Of a stretch of 57,348 nucleotides of DNA, positions 1 to 10,148 are shown piece by piece. The translations under genes were made by a program, and so were the position numbers. The first letter of the stretch is position 1. The number at the start of each line of letters is the position of its first letter. The notes beneath the pieces are model-generated. The model saw only the letters and a program-made list of their open reading frames with translations, was not told where the DNA came from and did not search any database. Source of the DNA: Pelagophyceae sp. CCMP2097 (taxonomy: Eukaryota > Sar > Pelagophyceae); contig MU657216.1 in assembly GCA_026770575.1 (NCBI GenBank), positions 1 to 57,348 of the forward strand, given 5' to 3'.

Positions 1-548
1 CGCCCTGGACGCGTGAGTCAAAGCCGTCCTCCGCCGACGTGGATCGTCCGCTCAGAGGCGCGCCTCGGAGGGCCTTTGCCAGGCGGGGCACTCTGCCGCG
101 CGCGCTCTCCGGGCGGTCGAAGTGGGCGAACGGCGATGACGCTTCGAAAATGTTTGACCTCGTCCAAAAAAGTGACGTCGTCGAGCTCGAGTGCGTGACG
201 CCCTCGTCGCCCCTCGCGGCGCACGCCCCGCCCTTGTAGCCGATGGATCAAGAGCGACCCGGACGTCGTCCACCTTCGGTCCGCCGATGGCCGCGGGCCG
301 TGAGTTCGCGCCACACTCCCTCGGACGCTGTCAAAGGCCTCTTGATTCCGGGGCCCCGATGCGTCGGCCGCCGCAGGCTCTGGTGGGCGTACGAGTTCCA
401 GCGGCATGCGGTGGTGCAGCTGCTGCTGCGGCGCGGCGCGGCGCGCGACGCCGAGGACGGCCGCGGTGTCAAGCCAGCGGTGCTCAAGAACGGCGAGCCG
501 CGACCGACGTGGCGCGACGCCGCCGCGTGGCTCTACCGCATCGTCTAG
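1..548 (+). CDS. Ankyrin-repeat protein, C-terminal exons (truncated by the window edge)
   Basis: Three exons can be phased: about 123-190, 240-299 and 377-548, joined across introns with donors GTGCGT (191) and GTGAGT (300). A GTGAGT at position 13 probably closes an earlier exon. The spliced reading contains WIKSDPDVVHLRSADGRGP followed by LWWAYEFQRHAVVQLLLRRG, which reads as an ankyrin repeat pair, and the frame ends at TAG 546-548. Ankyrin repeats mediate protein-protein binding; nothing here indicates the partner. The N terminus is outside the window. No single open frame spans these exons, so the gene is visible only after splicing. Frame continuity across both introns supports it. Confidence 0.6.
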
Positions 549-938
549 GCGCCGCAGGCCGGGCGCGTGCCGCGCAGGGCCGCGCGCGCAGCGCCGCCGG
601 AAGCGCCGCCAGAGCCCACGCGCCGGCGCCCGGAGCGTGCGGACGGCTCCAATGACAAACTACTACGTTCTCTAGTCCTCGCGACTCTGCTTCGATGGCA
701 AGGTCCCCGCAGCAGATACCCACCTCTTCCGATCAGGGTCGGCCCCTCCGCGGCGGGGGCGAGCCGTAACAAAAACGAAGCGTCGAGAAGGCGCCGCCGA
801 GGCACGGCAGCGTCTGGACCAAGAGCACTTGCAAAGTGACGCTGCCTCGACCGGACTCAACAGGCGGGTGACCCAGACGGCCGGAGAGAGACCGACTTCG
901 ACTCTGGGTCCCACGGAGTCAGAGAAGCGTGGACACAA
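549..938. other. Intergenic, no supported feature
   Basis: This lies between the ankyrin gene stop and the 3' end of the minus-strand WD40 gene. Open frames exist on both strands but are Arg/Ala-rich shadows of high GC with no recognisable domain. I see no repeat or RNA gene here. Confidence 0.5.
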
Positions 939-2153
939 TTAGATTACGACATTCCAGAGCCGCGCCGTTTTGTCCCAGCTCGCCGTCGCGATGCGCGTGC
1001 CGTCGGGCGAGAACACGCAGCTGTTGACGGCGCCCGTGTGCACCTCGAGCGTCGTCAGCAGCGCGCCCGTCTCGGCGTCCCACAGCCGCGGCGTATTGTC
1101 GCTGCTGACGATGCGCGTGCCGTCGGGCGAGAACGCGCAGCTCATGACGGAGCCGGTGTGCCCCTCGAGCGTCAGCAGCAGCGCGCCCGTTTCGGCGTCC
1201 CAGACCCGCGTCGTCTCGTCCATGCTCGCTGTCACGAGGCGCTTGCCGTCGGGCGAGAACGCGCAGCTGTAGACCCAGCCGGTGTGTCCCCGAAGCGTCG
1301 TCTGCAGCGCGCCCGTCTCAGCGTCCCAGAGCCGCACCGTCCCGTCGGCGCTCGGTGTCGCGACGCGCTTGCCGTTGGGCGAGAACGCGCAGCTGTAGAC
1401 CATGTCGGTGTGCCCCTCGAGCGTCGTCAGCAGCGCGCCCGTCTCGGCGTCCCACAGCCACACCGTCGTGTCCCAGCTCACCGTCATAATGCGCGTGCCG
1501 TCGGGCGAGAACGCGCAGCTCCTGATGCAGCCGGTGTGCCCCTCGAGCGTCGTCAGCATCGCGCCCGTCTCGGTGTCCAGGAGCTTTGCCCTCGTGTCGC
1601 TGCTCGTCACGATGCGCGTGCCGTCGGGCGAGAACGCGCATTTGTAGATGAGGTCGACGGGCCCCTCGAGCGTCGTCAGCAGCGCGCCCGTCTCGGCGTC
1701 CCACAGCCACACCGTCGTGTCCCAGCTCACCGTCACAATGCGCGTGCCGTCGGGCGAGAACGCGCAGCTCCTGGCGCAGCCGGTGTGCCCCTCGAGCGTC
1801 GTCAGCAGCGCGCCCGTCTCGGCGTCCCACAGCCGCGCCGTCTCGTCGTCGCTCGCCGTCACGACGCGCTTGCCGTCGGGCGAGAACGCGCAGCACGTGA
1901 CGTAGTCGGTGTGCCCCTTGAGGATTGCTGTGCCCTTCACGATCAGGTCCTGCCAGACGAGTCGGCGCACGACCGGCGATACGGCCCGCGCATTTCGAGC
2001 GACTCGTGTCGACACGAAGAGCGCGTTCGGTGCTGCCGCCAGCCGAAGGATGAGCGCGAGCAGGTCGCTCAGCTCAAACACCTCGAGCGCCGGCGCGGCA
2101 CCGGCGGCTGGTCGCGACTGGACGGCTCGCGCGGCCTTGTCGACATCGTCCAT
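939..2153 (-). CDS. WD40-repeat protein, family copy 1 (intact)
   Basis: A single-exon frame of 404 residues. I chose the ATG at 2153 (MDDVDKAARAV) because the two paralogues in this window start at the equivalent place; an upstream ATG at 2327 is in frame but not conserved. Residues about 20-70 form a conserved helical segment (LEVFELSDLLALILRLAA, then VVRRLVWQDLIVKG) that could be a degenerate F-box-like region, though this is unproven. Eight WD40 repeats follow, most exactly 42 residues (126 bp), with cores such as CAFSPDGTRIVT and ARLWDAETGALL. Repeats 2 and 4 are nearly identical, implying recent duplication of a two-repeat block. The protein ends ARLWNVVI. Eight repeats would make a closed propeller scaffold. 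No catalytic domain is seen. It lacks introns, unlike most neighbours. Confidence 0.85.
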   Translation of the reverse strand: MDDVDKAARAVQSRPAAGAAPALEVFELSDLLALILRLAAAPNALFVSTRVARNARAVSPVVRRLVWQDLIVKGTAILKGHTDYVTCCAFSPDGKRVVTASDDETARLWDAETGALLTTLEGHTGCARSCAFSPDGTRIVTVSWDTTVWLWDAETGALLTTLEGPVDLIYKCAFSPDGTRIVTSSDTRAKLLDTETGAMLTTLEGHTGCIRSCAFSPDGTRIMTVSWDTTVWLWDAETGALLTTLEGHTDMVYSCAFSPNGKRVATPSADGTVRLWDAETGALQTTLRGHTGWVYSCAFSPDGKRLVTASMDETTRVWDAETGALLLTLEGHTGSVMSCAFSPDGTRIVSSDNTPRLWDAETGALLTTLEVHTGAVNSCVFSPDGTRIATASWDKTARLWNVVI

Positions 2154-2222
2154 AGGGATACTGCCCCCTTGGGGTAATAGGGGGGCAACTCCGGCGGGTC
2201 TCTCTAAGAAGCGGACGAAATT

Positions 2223-2292
2223 CGGTTGCTTGCTTAATATCCACCCTGGGTGGGGCTCGGTTGCTTGCTTAAGATCCACCCTGGGTGGGGCT
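2223..2292 (+). repeat. 35-bp tandem duplication
   Basis: Two head-to-tail copies of a 35-bp unit beginning cggttgcttgcttaa differ at one position (atatcc versus agatcc). They lie about 70 bp upstream of the chosen WD40 copy 1 start, so in its probable 5' region. Each contains the near-palindrome ccaccctgggtgg. Confidence 0.9.
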
Positions 2293-2694
2293 GTCCCAAA
2301 GGGGGATAACCGCCAAACCCGAGTCAAAGGTTGGCAACCAGGCCCAGAAGCCCGGAGCCAAGGCCTCGGAGAGACGGATAGATCTACAAGACTTAGTCAC
2401 CTTTTTCCGCAGGGCAAGGCCCCATTGAGAGAACCCACCACATACCGTGACGATGAGAAGATCGGCGACGGTGCTCTACTTTGAATGGCACCACCGCTGC
2501 CCCGCGGTGACATGGCCCTCCGAGGTCCGCTGTCACCACACCAAGCGCCAGGCCGAGGCGCAGCCACCGCGCGAGACCCATCACAAGCCGCACCGCCTTC
2601 AATGGCGACGTGGAAAAAAAGCCATATTGTGTGGAGCTCCGGAGCCCAGCAGCGACGGAACCGCCTGTTGTTTTTTAAAGCAGCCTCACTGCGG

Positions 2695-2760
2695 CCAGTG
2701 GAGTGCATAATAGAAGAAGAAGGGCAACCAGTGGAGTGCATAATAGAAGAAGAAGGACCA
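2695..2760 (+). repeat. 33-bp tandem duplication
   Basis: Two adjacent copies of a 33-bp unit starting ccagtggagtgcataatag are nearly identical apart from the last few bases. Not in a supported gene. Confidence 0.9.
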
Positions 2761-3516
2761 AGGCTTCCCCAGCAGGCTCCTGCAACCCAGTGTTATCTAG
2801 TGTGCACGTGCACCGGCCTCAGCTCTGAGATCGAGAGCCCAAGCGTCCAGAGGTGAACGTTTTTGGTCTATGTGACGAGAAGTCGCCTCCAGAAAGCGCC
2901 GCACCTCGCTCTCCCTTTTTCGCCCGCGATGAGGCCCGCGCGTTTGTGGCCTCGGCTCTGGTTCGATCGAGCGGCCTCGTTCGCACGATCAATTCAAAGG
3001 AAGGCCCAAACTTTGACGAGCTCAATCGCGTCCGAACGGCGCGGTGGGTGAAGGCAACATGAGTGCCACTGCAAGTGCCGGCACTTCGGTCGACGGCCAT
3101 AGATTCAAAAATTTAATCGATTCGGGCGGCCTTTCAGCGACCCAGAACTCGCCCGCGGGCCCTTGGACGAGGCGCCGCCGCCGCGGCGCGATACCGGTTC
3201 GGGCTTCTTCGAGGCGCTTGGTAGGGGCGCTTCGAAAGGACTATCTTTTGGTTTTACTGATTTCTGGTGTTTCTGAGCATCAAGGGGAAGGGACTGCAGT
3301 GGACCTGCCGCGGCGGAAATGTGGTGCCCGGCGGGTTTGCCGCCGGGCCTTGATGGAGTGCGCCCGGCGGTGCGGGTTGGAGTGCGGGGGAGCGCGGCCG
3401 CTCGCCGCGCGGCGGCGGCGGCGCGCCTCTCGCCGCTCGCGGGCGAGGTGCAGCTTCGCGGAAACTCAGATCTCCCAGTCGAGGTTCGGCGCGGCGGCGC
3501 CCGTCGACGCGTCGCC

Positions 3517-4621
3517 CTAGGCGCGAGAAGGTTCCGGCGCTGCGGTTGTGCCGGTGGCGGCGGGTCGGCGCACCGTCTGCGGCGGCGCGGCGCCGGCGTA
3601 GTCCGGCGGCGGCGGCGGTAGTGTCGGGGCGCCGGCCTGGGTCGGGGACGCGCCGGGCTGCGGTGGTTGCTGGTCGTGGTGCTGCTGTGATTCGAGCTGC
3701 TGCTGGTACAGGTGCTGCTGCTGCTGCTGCAAGTACTCGCCCTGCTGCTGCGAGTCCAGCTGCGCGTACCTGAGCAAGCGCGTGGCGGACGCCCGGAGCC
3801 GCCACGGGGTGCGACGCGGGTCCGCACTGCGCGTGGTGCGCGGCCTGCTCGTGCTGGGCGAACTGCTGCTGCTGCACGTATGCCTGTTGCTGCTGCGCCA
3901 GCGCAAATTGCTGCTGCTGCGCGTACTGCGCGTACTGGTAGTGGCGCTGCTCCTGCTGCGCATAGGCCTGCTCCTGGGCGTAAGCGGCTTCCACGTGGTA
4001 CTGCTGCACCAGCTGCGCCTGCGCCGCGTCCGTCTGCTGCCCGCCCTCGTCGGGCGGCGGCGTCGCCGCCGCGGGCGCCGTCGCAGCCGCAGCCGCGTGC
4101 CGCTGGCCCTACAGCGCGCGCCGCATGAACGCATCGGCCGCGCCGTAGATCAAAGACGCGTCAAAGGCGCACAGACGCACCAGCGGCAGCGGCTCCTCGC
4201 CGTACGACTCAGGGAAGCCCTGGCTCTCCAGCCGGAGGTAGCGCACGGCCAGGCGCTCGTCGATCTCGACTTGCGTCGCGACGGAGCGCATCTCGGGCGG
4301 GTGTTCGCCTGTTTAAAAATTAAATTCACGAAAGGCGGCCGCGGGGCGGGCGCGCGCGGGGTTCCCGCGGGCGCGCGCCGCCGACGGAGCGCCGCCGTGG
4401 GGTGGCGCACCCTCGGTGCGGATGACGCGCGGCTGGTAGGGGCAGACATGGCCGCGCTTCGGCTGGCCGCATTTCGAGCATCGGTACGACGTGCGGTTGC
4501 GTCTCCGGGCCTGGGCGGCCGTCTGCGCCGCCGACTGCTGGCCGTACACGTCGCCAGGCGGAATCTGAAACATGGGCGCCGCCCGCACACGCCAACTGTT
4601 TGCCTTCTCCAATTGCGACAA
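3517..4621 (-). CDS. Zinc-knuckle, glutamine-rich protein (exon structure partly unresolved)
   Basis: Exon 1 (from ATG 4621, or 4573) encodes a CxxC-x5-HxC knuckle, YRCSKCGQPKRGHVCPYQP. A GTGCGC donor (4410) and CAG acceptor (4309-4311) keep frame into EHPPEMRSVATQVEIDERL, a conserved-looking segment ending FMRRAL. Immediately after this the frame meets TAG (4109-4111), yet the same frame continues as a poly-Gln/Ala/Tyr tract (YAQQQQFALAQQQQAYVQQQ). About 3780 the Gln-rich signal shifts frame to DSQQQGEYLQQQQQHLYQQQ and ends PPPPPDYAGAAPPQ...PEPSRA at 3517. Short introns removing the TAG and the shift are the likeliest explanation; decay or assembly error is possible. Low-complexity Q-rich proteins with such knuckles are often nuclear, but the role here is not determined. 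Confidence 0.5.
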
Positions 4622-4765
4622 CCAATTGCGACTACGTCTCTAGCTCTTTCGACACTAAGTCTTGTGACACAGGGAAAATGCAAACCCCGAATCAAATCTC
4701 CTCGTGAAGAACACCGAGGCCGGGCTAATCGGCGCTCCGCGTCGACGCCCCTGCCCGCGCGCGCG

Positions 4766-5884
4766 ATGTACGCCGGCGGCGAGGCGCGACACGCCGGCGA
4801 CGTGCAGCACGCCGTCGCGCAGTATGGCGTCGCACCTGGGGGCCAGGCAATGATGGTGAGGCCGGCCTTTGCGTGACGCGCCACCGCTCCTGCAGCGATC
4901 CCGTCCGCGCGCCACGTGCCACTGCCGCTCTGCGCGGACAGCGCGTCGTCGCAGGCGGCGGAGCGCCGCGCGGCGCAGGAGGCGGCGGCGACGGGCCTCT
5001 ACGTCACTTGGCGGTCGCCCGACGACGCCGAGTGCTGCCGCGTCTCGTCGCTCTCGCAGTGCCTCTGCGGCCACGCTCTAAAGGCGCACGCGGCCGTCAA
5101 GTCTTCCAGGCCGCCTTCCTGCACCACTTGCTCCTGCGCGCGCTTCCGCTACTGCCCAGCACGACCAGAAGAGGTGGGCCAGTGGCACCTCCCGCGGCGC
5201 AAAGACTTTGACGTAACCGTCTGGCGGCGGCGCGTGCGCGACAAGTGCGTCCCGCGATGCGGCGCGCCCGTCGGACCGCGGATCCACAGACCCCACCGCA
5301 CCGACCGGAAATCTCACAGACCCGCGGAATACGCCTGCCTCAACTGCGACCGCAAGGTCTGCGACCACGAGACGCGCTTCGAGTCGGAACGCGTGAGTGG
5401 TGGGGCCCGGCGCCGGTCGTTGAAGCACCTCCTAGGATCGCCGCGCCGACGGTCCGTCGCCTCGACTGCGCTTCCGTCACCTCGACTGCGTTTCGGACCT
5501 TCGTCCGAGCCGCCCCCGCAGGTCGCGCCGTCGGCGCCGCGTTCATGCCGCTCGCGGAGACGCCGCAGCTGCAGCAGGCCGTCTTCGGCGGCGAGGCCAA
5601 GGGGTCGTCGCTTTCCCGGCGGCCGCCGGCAGAGTCGCCAGAGGCGCTCTTCGAGCGCGGCGCCATCTCCGCGGCAGAGTACCACCAGCTCGTTGCCGGC
5701 ACAGGGTCGCAGATCGTCGCGCCGATATTGGACCGGCACGGCCAGCAGCGACTCCTCGCTACAAATATCGGCGCCCGCCCGGTGCGTCCTTCTTCGAACC
5801 TTCCGACGCGGACCCTGCTTCGACGCCCCGAGGCTCCACGCACAGCCGCCGAAGGGGCCGGGCGCGTACGTCCGCAAGCGCTGA
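4766..5884 (+). CDS. FAM221: FAM221-like cysteine-rich protein
   Basis: The core from about 4940 reads LYVTWRSPDDAECCRVSSLS, then CLCGH, CTTCSCARFRYCPARPEEVG, CLNCDRKVCDHETRFE and VGAAFMPLAE, the order of conserved Cys/His motifs of the FAM221A/B family. That family occurs mainly in flagellated eukaryotes, and its biochemical role is unknown. Frame-consistent introns: 5245-5319 (GTGCGT), 5400-5521 (GTGGGG) and 5782-5845 (GTGCGT); the last exon encodes PPKGPGAYVRKR and stops at 5884. Removing intron 1 leaves out the usual CKHSHxxH stretch between the first and second halves, so this copy is shorter than animal homologues. The first exon is uncertain: ATG 4766 (MYAGGEARHAGDVQ) has a good GTGAGG donor at 4856, but its phase does not match the acceptor at 4895. 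Confidence 0.75.
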
Positions 5885-6225
5885 GGCCGTCCGCGACGCC
5901 GAAACGCCACGCCAAGACGACGGCCGACGTCGCTGCTCTAGATATAATCAGTTCATTTCCGCGAATAGGAGCGGCGTGCCATGCGTGGCTGCATGAGAGG
6001 ACTTGAATGCCAGGAGAGGAGCGCCAGTGCGTGGATCCGCGCGTCGCCAGGAACGCCGAGGCGAAGGGTCAAAGTTCGAAACGTGATTTCAATTTTGCCA
6101 ATTTTTCGCCCCGCGTTCGGCGACTCAGAGGCAAACGCCCCGGGACGCGGGAGCCTCGGAGGGACTACGACTCGCAGTTCCAGCCGCGGTTCTGCCTTTG
6201 GCGGCGGTTGGCATGGTCGCGTAGC

Positions 6226-7829
6226 ATGGACCACTCGAAGAAGGACGACTCGATGAAGCTCATGGACGGGACGGTCAGCAGGCAGCGTGCGTTTCGGCCG
6301 CCGTTGGCCGCCGTTGGACTTTGCCGCCTTTGCGGCGTCGCGTCCGGACTGCGCGGTAGGCGCGTTGCTGGCGTACCTACGGAAGAACTGGATGCTGCTG
6401 GGCGTGGCGGCGGCGATCCTCGGGGCGAGGCAGGCGCCGTGGGTTGGGGCCAAGGGCGGGCCGCTGTTGCCCGAATACACGGTAAAATACGGCTGCGTTT
6501 CGATCATCTTCTTCCTCTCGGGCATGTCCCTCAAACCCCAGCAGCTCAAGGGCGCCGTGCGTCTCGATGCGCACGCTTGCCAAAGCGGCGTCTGCACTCG
6601 TAGACATCTCTCGAAACTAGGTGACAAATATCCCGCTGCACTGCCTCATCCAGGGCTTTACGCTCTTCTGCATACCCTGCTTCGTCTGCGCAGTCGTGCG
6701 TCCGGCGCGGGACGTGTGCGAGGCGGCGTTTGAGGTGGTTGTAGGTTGCGCCTGTGCTGCGGCGGCTCGGCTTTAACCCGTGGCTGTTGCAGGGCATCAA
6801 GGCCATGTCCTGCATGCCGCCGTGCGTAGAATCGCGAGCTCAACCGTGCCGAAGCCCGGGCCGCGACAGGGGCGGGACGTGTGTACATCGGACACGTGCG
6901 GACCGCGTTGTTTCTCTCGGACGCGTGCGGACTAGGCCCGTCTCGAGCGCGGTGATCCTGACAAAGGCGGCGGGGGGCAACGAGGCGGCCGCGATCTTCA
7001 ACTCGGCGTTTGGGTCGCTCCTCGGCATCATCGTGACGCCCATCGAGCTGCTCTTGGTCATCGAATCAAAGACTGGTGGAGTCAACTCGGACCGTTTTTC
7101 GTCGTTTGTGGGGACGCTCTTAAACATCTTCCAGCAGCTCACCGTCACCGTGCTCCTGCCGTGAGCGAGGCGCGTGCCGCGAAAAGACCATTCTGAGGGC
7201 GTTTCGCAGGCTCGTCCTCGGCCAGCTGGCGAGGCCAAAAGTCTCCGCCTGGCTCGAGCGCACCAAGCCGCCCCTCTCCGAGTGAGCCTTGCTGTCGTGT
7301 CGTCCCTTCGGCCGTTGACGGTCTTTCTGTAGGATCGGGCAAATGACGCTGCTGGTGATTATCTACACGACGTTTTGCGACTCGTTCTTAAAGCCGAGTG
7401 ACGTCTCCGACCCAATGGCCGTGGTGCACACGGCGATGATCGTCGTTTGTTTGCAACTCACGTTCATCGGGACTGTGTTTTTGCTGACGACGACGAGGCG
7501 CGGCATCTCCATGGTTGGCCAGTTCGCCCCGGCGGACGTAGTCTGCGTCCTCTTCTGCGGCACGCACAAGTCTTTGACGCTCGGCATCCCGGTGTTGCAA
7601 ATCGTCTTCCGAGACCACCCCTTCCTGCCGACGATTACGGCGCCGCTACTCATGTACCACCCGGTCCAAATCGTCCTCGGCGGCCTCCTCGTCCCCTCCG
7701 TCAAGGACTGGATGCTCCGAGAGGTCCACCGCAATCGAACCGCGTCCCGACCCTTATCGCTTCTTCTCGAAGGTGCCCCTGACCGCAGGTACGTACGGCG
7801 CGCGGGACCAAGGCCTCGACTCTGTCTAA
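6226..7829 (+). CDS. SLC10A7: SLC10A7-like (bile acid:sodium symporter family) membrane carrier
   Basis: Seven exons keep frame: 6226-6286, 6360-6556, 6621-6695, 6745-6821, 6936-7160, 7210-7281 and 7333 to about 7788. Donors are mostly GTGCGT. Diagnostic segments in order: [125 protein letters not shown] and [21 protein letters not shown]. These match the SBF-like carriers of the SLC10A7 branch (about 10 membrane helices). In animals that branch affects cellular calcium and glycosylation; the substrate is unknown. The start could be ATG 6226 or the in-frame ATG 6007. The C terminus is unresolved between 7772 and 7829; an intron 7773-7812 giving EGLDSV-stop is one possibility. Confidence 0.85.
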
Positions 7830-7969
7830 CGCCGTGGCCGCCCCGAAATGCGCGCAGTGCAGCACTGCGCGCATCGGACCGCGCAATCGTAACGCACGGC
7901 TCGCCACGGGGTCGGAGGGCGGCGCCTTTGGCAGGGTGCTTCGTCGCGGCTTCTCCGTGCACGACAACT

Positions 7970-8638
7970 TTAGAACAGAACGCCGCGCAGAAACGCGCCG
8001 AGCGGCATGCAGGGCTGGCCGGCGGAGTTTGTGCCCGGAAGATCGCGGAGACGGTCGGCGCGCGCGGGGACGCAGATGCCGTTGGCGTCTTTTGCAACGG
8101 CCTTGATCTCGGGCGGCGAGAGTACGAGCTTGACGTTGACGACCACCGCCAGGCCCAGTGCGACCCACCCGTTGCGCTTCGCCTTGGACTGCACCTGCGA
8201 CCTATAGAGCTATGCTATAGTAGACGGGACGGGTGCGAGGGCGGCCGACACGTGCGTCGCGCACCTCCGCGCTTCAAAGTCGGAGAGCGTCTCGCCGGTG
8301 AAGCCCGGGCTCTGCTGCCAGCGCGCGTACTCGGACTCGAGGCGCGATTGGGCGTTTGCGGCCAGGTCGCGTTCGTCGTCAAGACGCCTGGCCTCGATCT
8401 TGGCCGCGGCGCGCGCGCGGGGGCTCAGTTCGGCGTCGCCGCCGTCGCGCGGCTTTTGAGCAGAGACCACTGTCACCACGGACCGCCAAGGGGCACCCGC
8501 GGGGCGCCGCGGGCCCACGGGGCGCCGCAGCGACGCCGTGGGGGACGCGGCGGGGCGGCTCAACTGCACAGAGAACGCGGCAGCCTCGTCGCTCATAGAG
8601 GCGAGCAACGCTGCGAGCAGCAGCAGGCGCTTAGCCAT
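7970..8638 (-). CDS. Small plastid-targeted membrane protein of unknown function
   Basis: Two exons, 8638-8265 and 8201-7970, joined by a 63-nt intron (donor GTGCGC, acceptor TATAG), give 201 residues. The N terminus MAKRLLLLAALLASMSDEAA followed by AFSVQ is a signal peptide with an A-F motif, as in bipartite plastid presequences of stramenopile algae. A basic/acidic helical region follows (AKIEARRLDDERDLAANAQS, ESEYARWQQSPGFTGETLSD). One membrane helix (NGWVALGLAVVVNVKLVL) precedes a polar tail with two Cys. I do not recognise the family. It converges with the SLC10A7-like gene about 140 bp away. Confidence 0.7.
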
Positions 8639-8837
8639 CGCGAGTGCGGCGCGGGCGGCTGGAGGTGTTGGATCGTCCGTCGACAAGATCCGTCGTCCGC
8701 CGCGGCGTCGAAGGTTTTTGTAAACACTTTTAAAAAGATCTTTTTTGGAGTTGGCTTCGCAGAACACAAGCCGGGGCCGGGTCACTGGCCCACATTCGGC
8801 GAGGATGCCGCGTCGACCACCCGCTGGGCTGCAAGCC

Positions 8838-10059
8838 ATGACCCGGGCCGTGTCGTTCGTCGCTTCGCTCGTCGTGTCGCTCGCCGGCGTTAACGGCGTC
8901 GGGGCTCTCCAAACTTGCGAGCACAACGGCAAATGGGTCGACGGCAAATGCGCCTGCAACGCGCAGTGGAAGGGCATGACGTGCGGCGAGCTCGCCCTGC
9001 TCCCCGCCCCGCGCAACGGAGGTATGTCCGTCCGCACCCGGCTCGTCGGCACTGGGACGCTGTAGGCCTGCACCTCGCAAACTATTCGACGTGGGGGGCG
9101 TCCGTGGTCCAGGACGACACGGGTTTGTACCACATGTTCGCGTCGCGCATCGCGGGGCACTGCGACCTGAGCAAATGGTACCCGAATTCGGCAATCGTCC
9201 GCGCCACGTCCGACAACGCTTTGGGGCCCTTTGTCCTCCAAGACGTCGTGCTGCCGTCGTTCGCGCACGGCCCGGTGGTCCGCAGGCTGCCCGGAGGCGG
9301 CTACGCGATGTTCCACATCGGCTGCGGGTCGCACAACGGCACCATCAAGGACTGCGCCGGGGCCACCGAGTCGGAAGGGCAGGCGTACTGCAACCCGGAC
9401 TGGATCGCCGCGTCTTCGGCGCCGGCGCTGCAAGGCCCCTGGACGCTCCATGGCCCGTTAATCGACGCGACCAACTGGACGTGGTTCGGCGGCGGCGTCA
9501 CGAACCCGGCGCCCCTCGTCTTCCCAAACGGCAGCGTCCTCCTCCTCTACCGCGGCCACGAGCCGGAGAAGCTCGGCGCCTCGTTTGCTTCGGCGTTTCA
9601 AGGACCCTACTCCGCCGTTGGGCGAGTGCCGCTGATTGAAGACGCCGACGAAGACCCGTTCATCTGGATGACGAGCGACGGCGTCATCCACGGTGCGTCT
9701 GCGTCGGTGCACCGAGTTGGCACACGATCAATAGGTATCACGCACTGGATGGGCAAATCGAGCGGCGCACAAGCCGGCGGCCGCCACATTTGGTGCGCCT
9801 TTCTCCGGCGAGGCCCGCCACCAAACGATTGAGCAGGTCCGTCGACGAAGGCGTCTCCTGGTCCGTCAGCAGCGCGCTGGCGTTCACGACGGCGATCGAG
9901 TGGGACGACGGCGCATTGGAGCACGTCACAACCAGAGAGCGGCCGCAGCTGCTCGTGAAAGATGGACTCCCAATGGTCCTCTACAACGGCCTCCAGCCCA
10001 CGGGCGCGCACCTCCACGGCAAGACGTGGACCATGGCGCAGCCCATCAACCAAGCGTAG
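8838..10059 (+). CDS. Secreted five-bladed beta-propeller, GH43-like, with EGF-like N terminus
   Basis: Four exons (8838-9021, 9066-9692, 9735-9792, 9837-10059) join in frame with donors GTATGT, GTGCGT and GTGCGC. A signal peptide (MTRAVSFVASLVVSLAGVNG) precedes a short EGF-like Cys motif (CEHNGKWVDGKCACNAQWKG). The body has propeller-type repeats: WGASVVQDDTGLYHMFASRI, HGPVVRRLPGGGYAMFHIGC, GGGVTNPAPLVFPNGSVLLL, EDADEDPFIWMTSDGVIHG and SVDEGVSW. This order resembles the glycosyl hydrolase 43/arabinanase-type fold seen in many phytoplankton secreted proteins. Substrate and catalytic residues cannot be assigned by eye. The third intron is only 44 nt. ATG 8838 was chosen because it starts the signal peptide; an upstream in-frame ATG/TTG exists at 8745. 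Confidence 0.75.
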
Positions 10060-10148
10060 CCCCAGCGAGAGGTTCCTGACCTTGCACTTAAAATCCCTCG
10101 TTCGTTCAAAAGATTTGGCGATAAGGAATTTGAAAGCGCTTCAGCGGC

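Larger units (their letters stand above)
2154..3516. other. Intergenic stretch with two short tandem repeats, no supported gene
   Basis: No reading frame here shows a recognisable domain on either strand. A plus-strand frame (3044-3520) and a Lys/Ser-rich minus-strand frame ending at 3105 are open, but their composition and lack of motifs do not support a call. Two direct tandem repeats lie at 2223-2292 and 2695-2760 and are listed separately. The right edge is the 3' side of the Q-rich gene. Confidence 0.5.

Noticed and set aside
1038..2177. Long plus-strand open frame across the WD40 gene
   Set aside because: It is the antisense shadow of the WD40 repeats; its apparent repetitiveness mirrors the minus-strand units.
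3760..3800. A 10-nt intron (GTACGCGCAG) that would restore the Gln-rich frame
   Set aside because: It restores the frame, but the shortest other intron found here is about 41 nt; 10 nt is below any plausible spliceosomal size.
4035..4111. UAG reassigned to glutamine
   Set aside because: TAG terminates other well-supported genes in this window (for example the EF-hand and ankyrin genes), so genome-wide recoding is excluded. A local intron or error is more likely.
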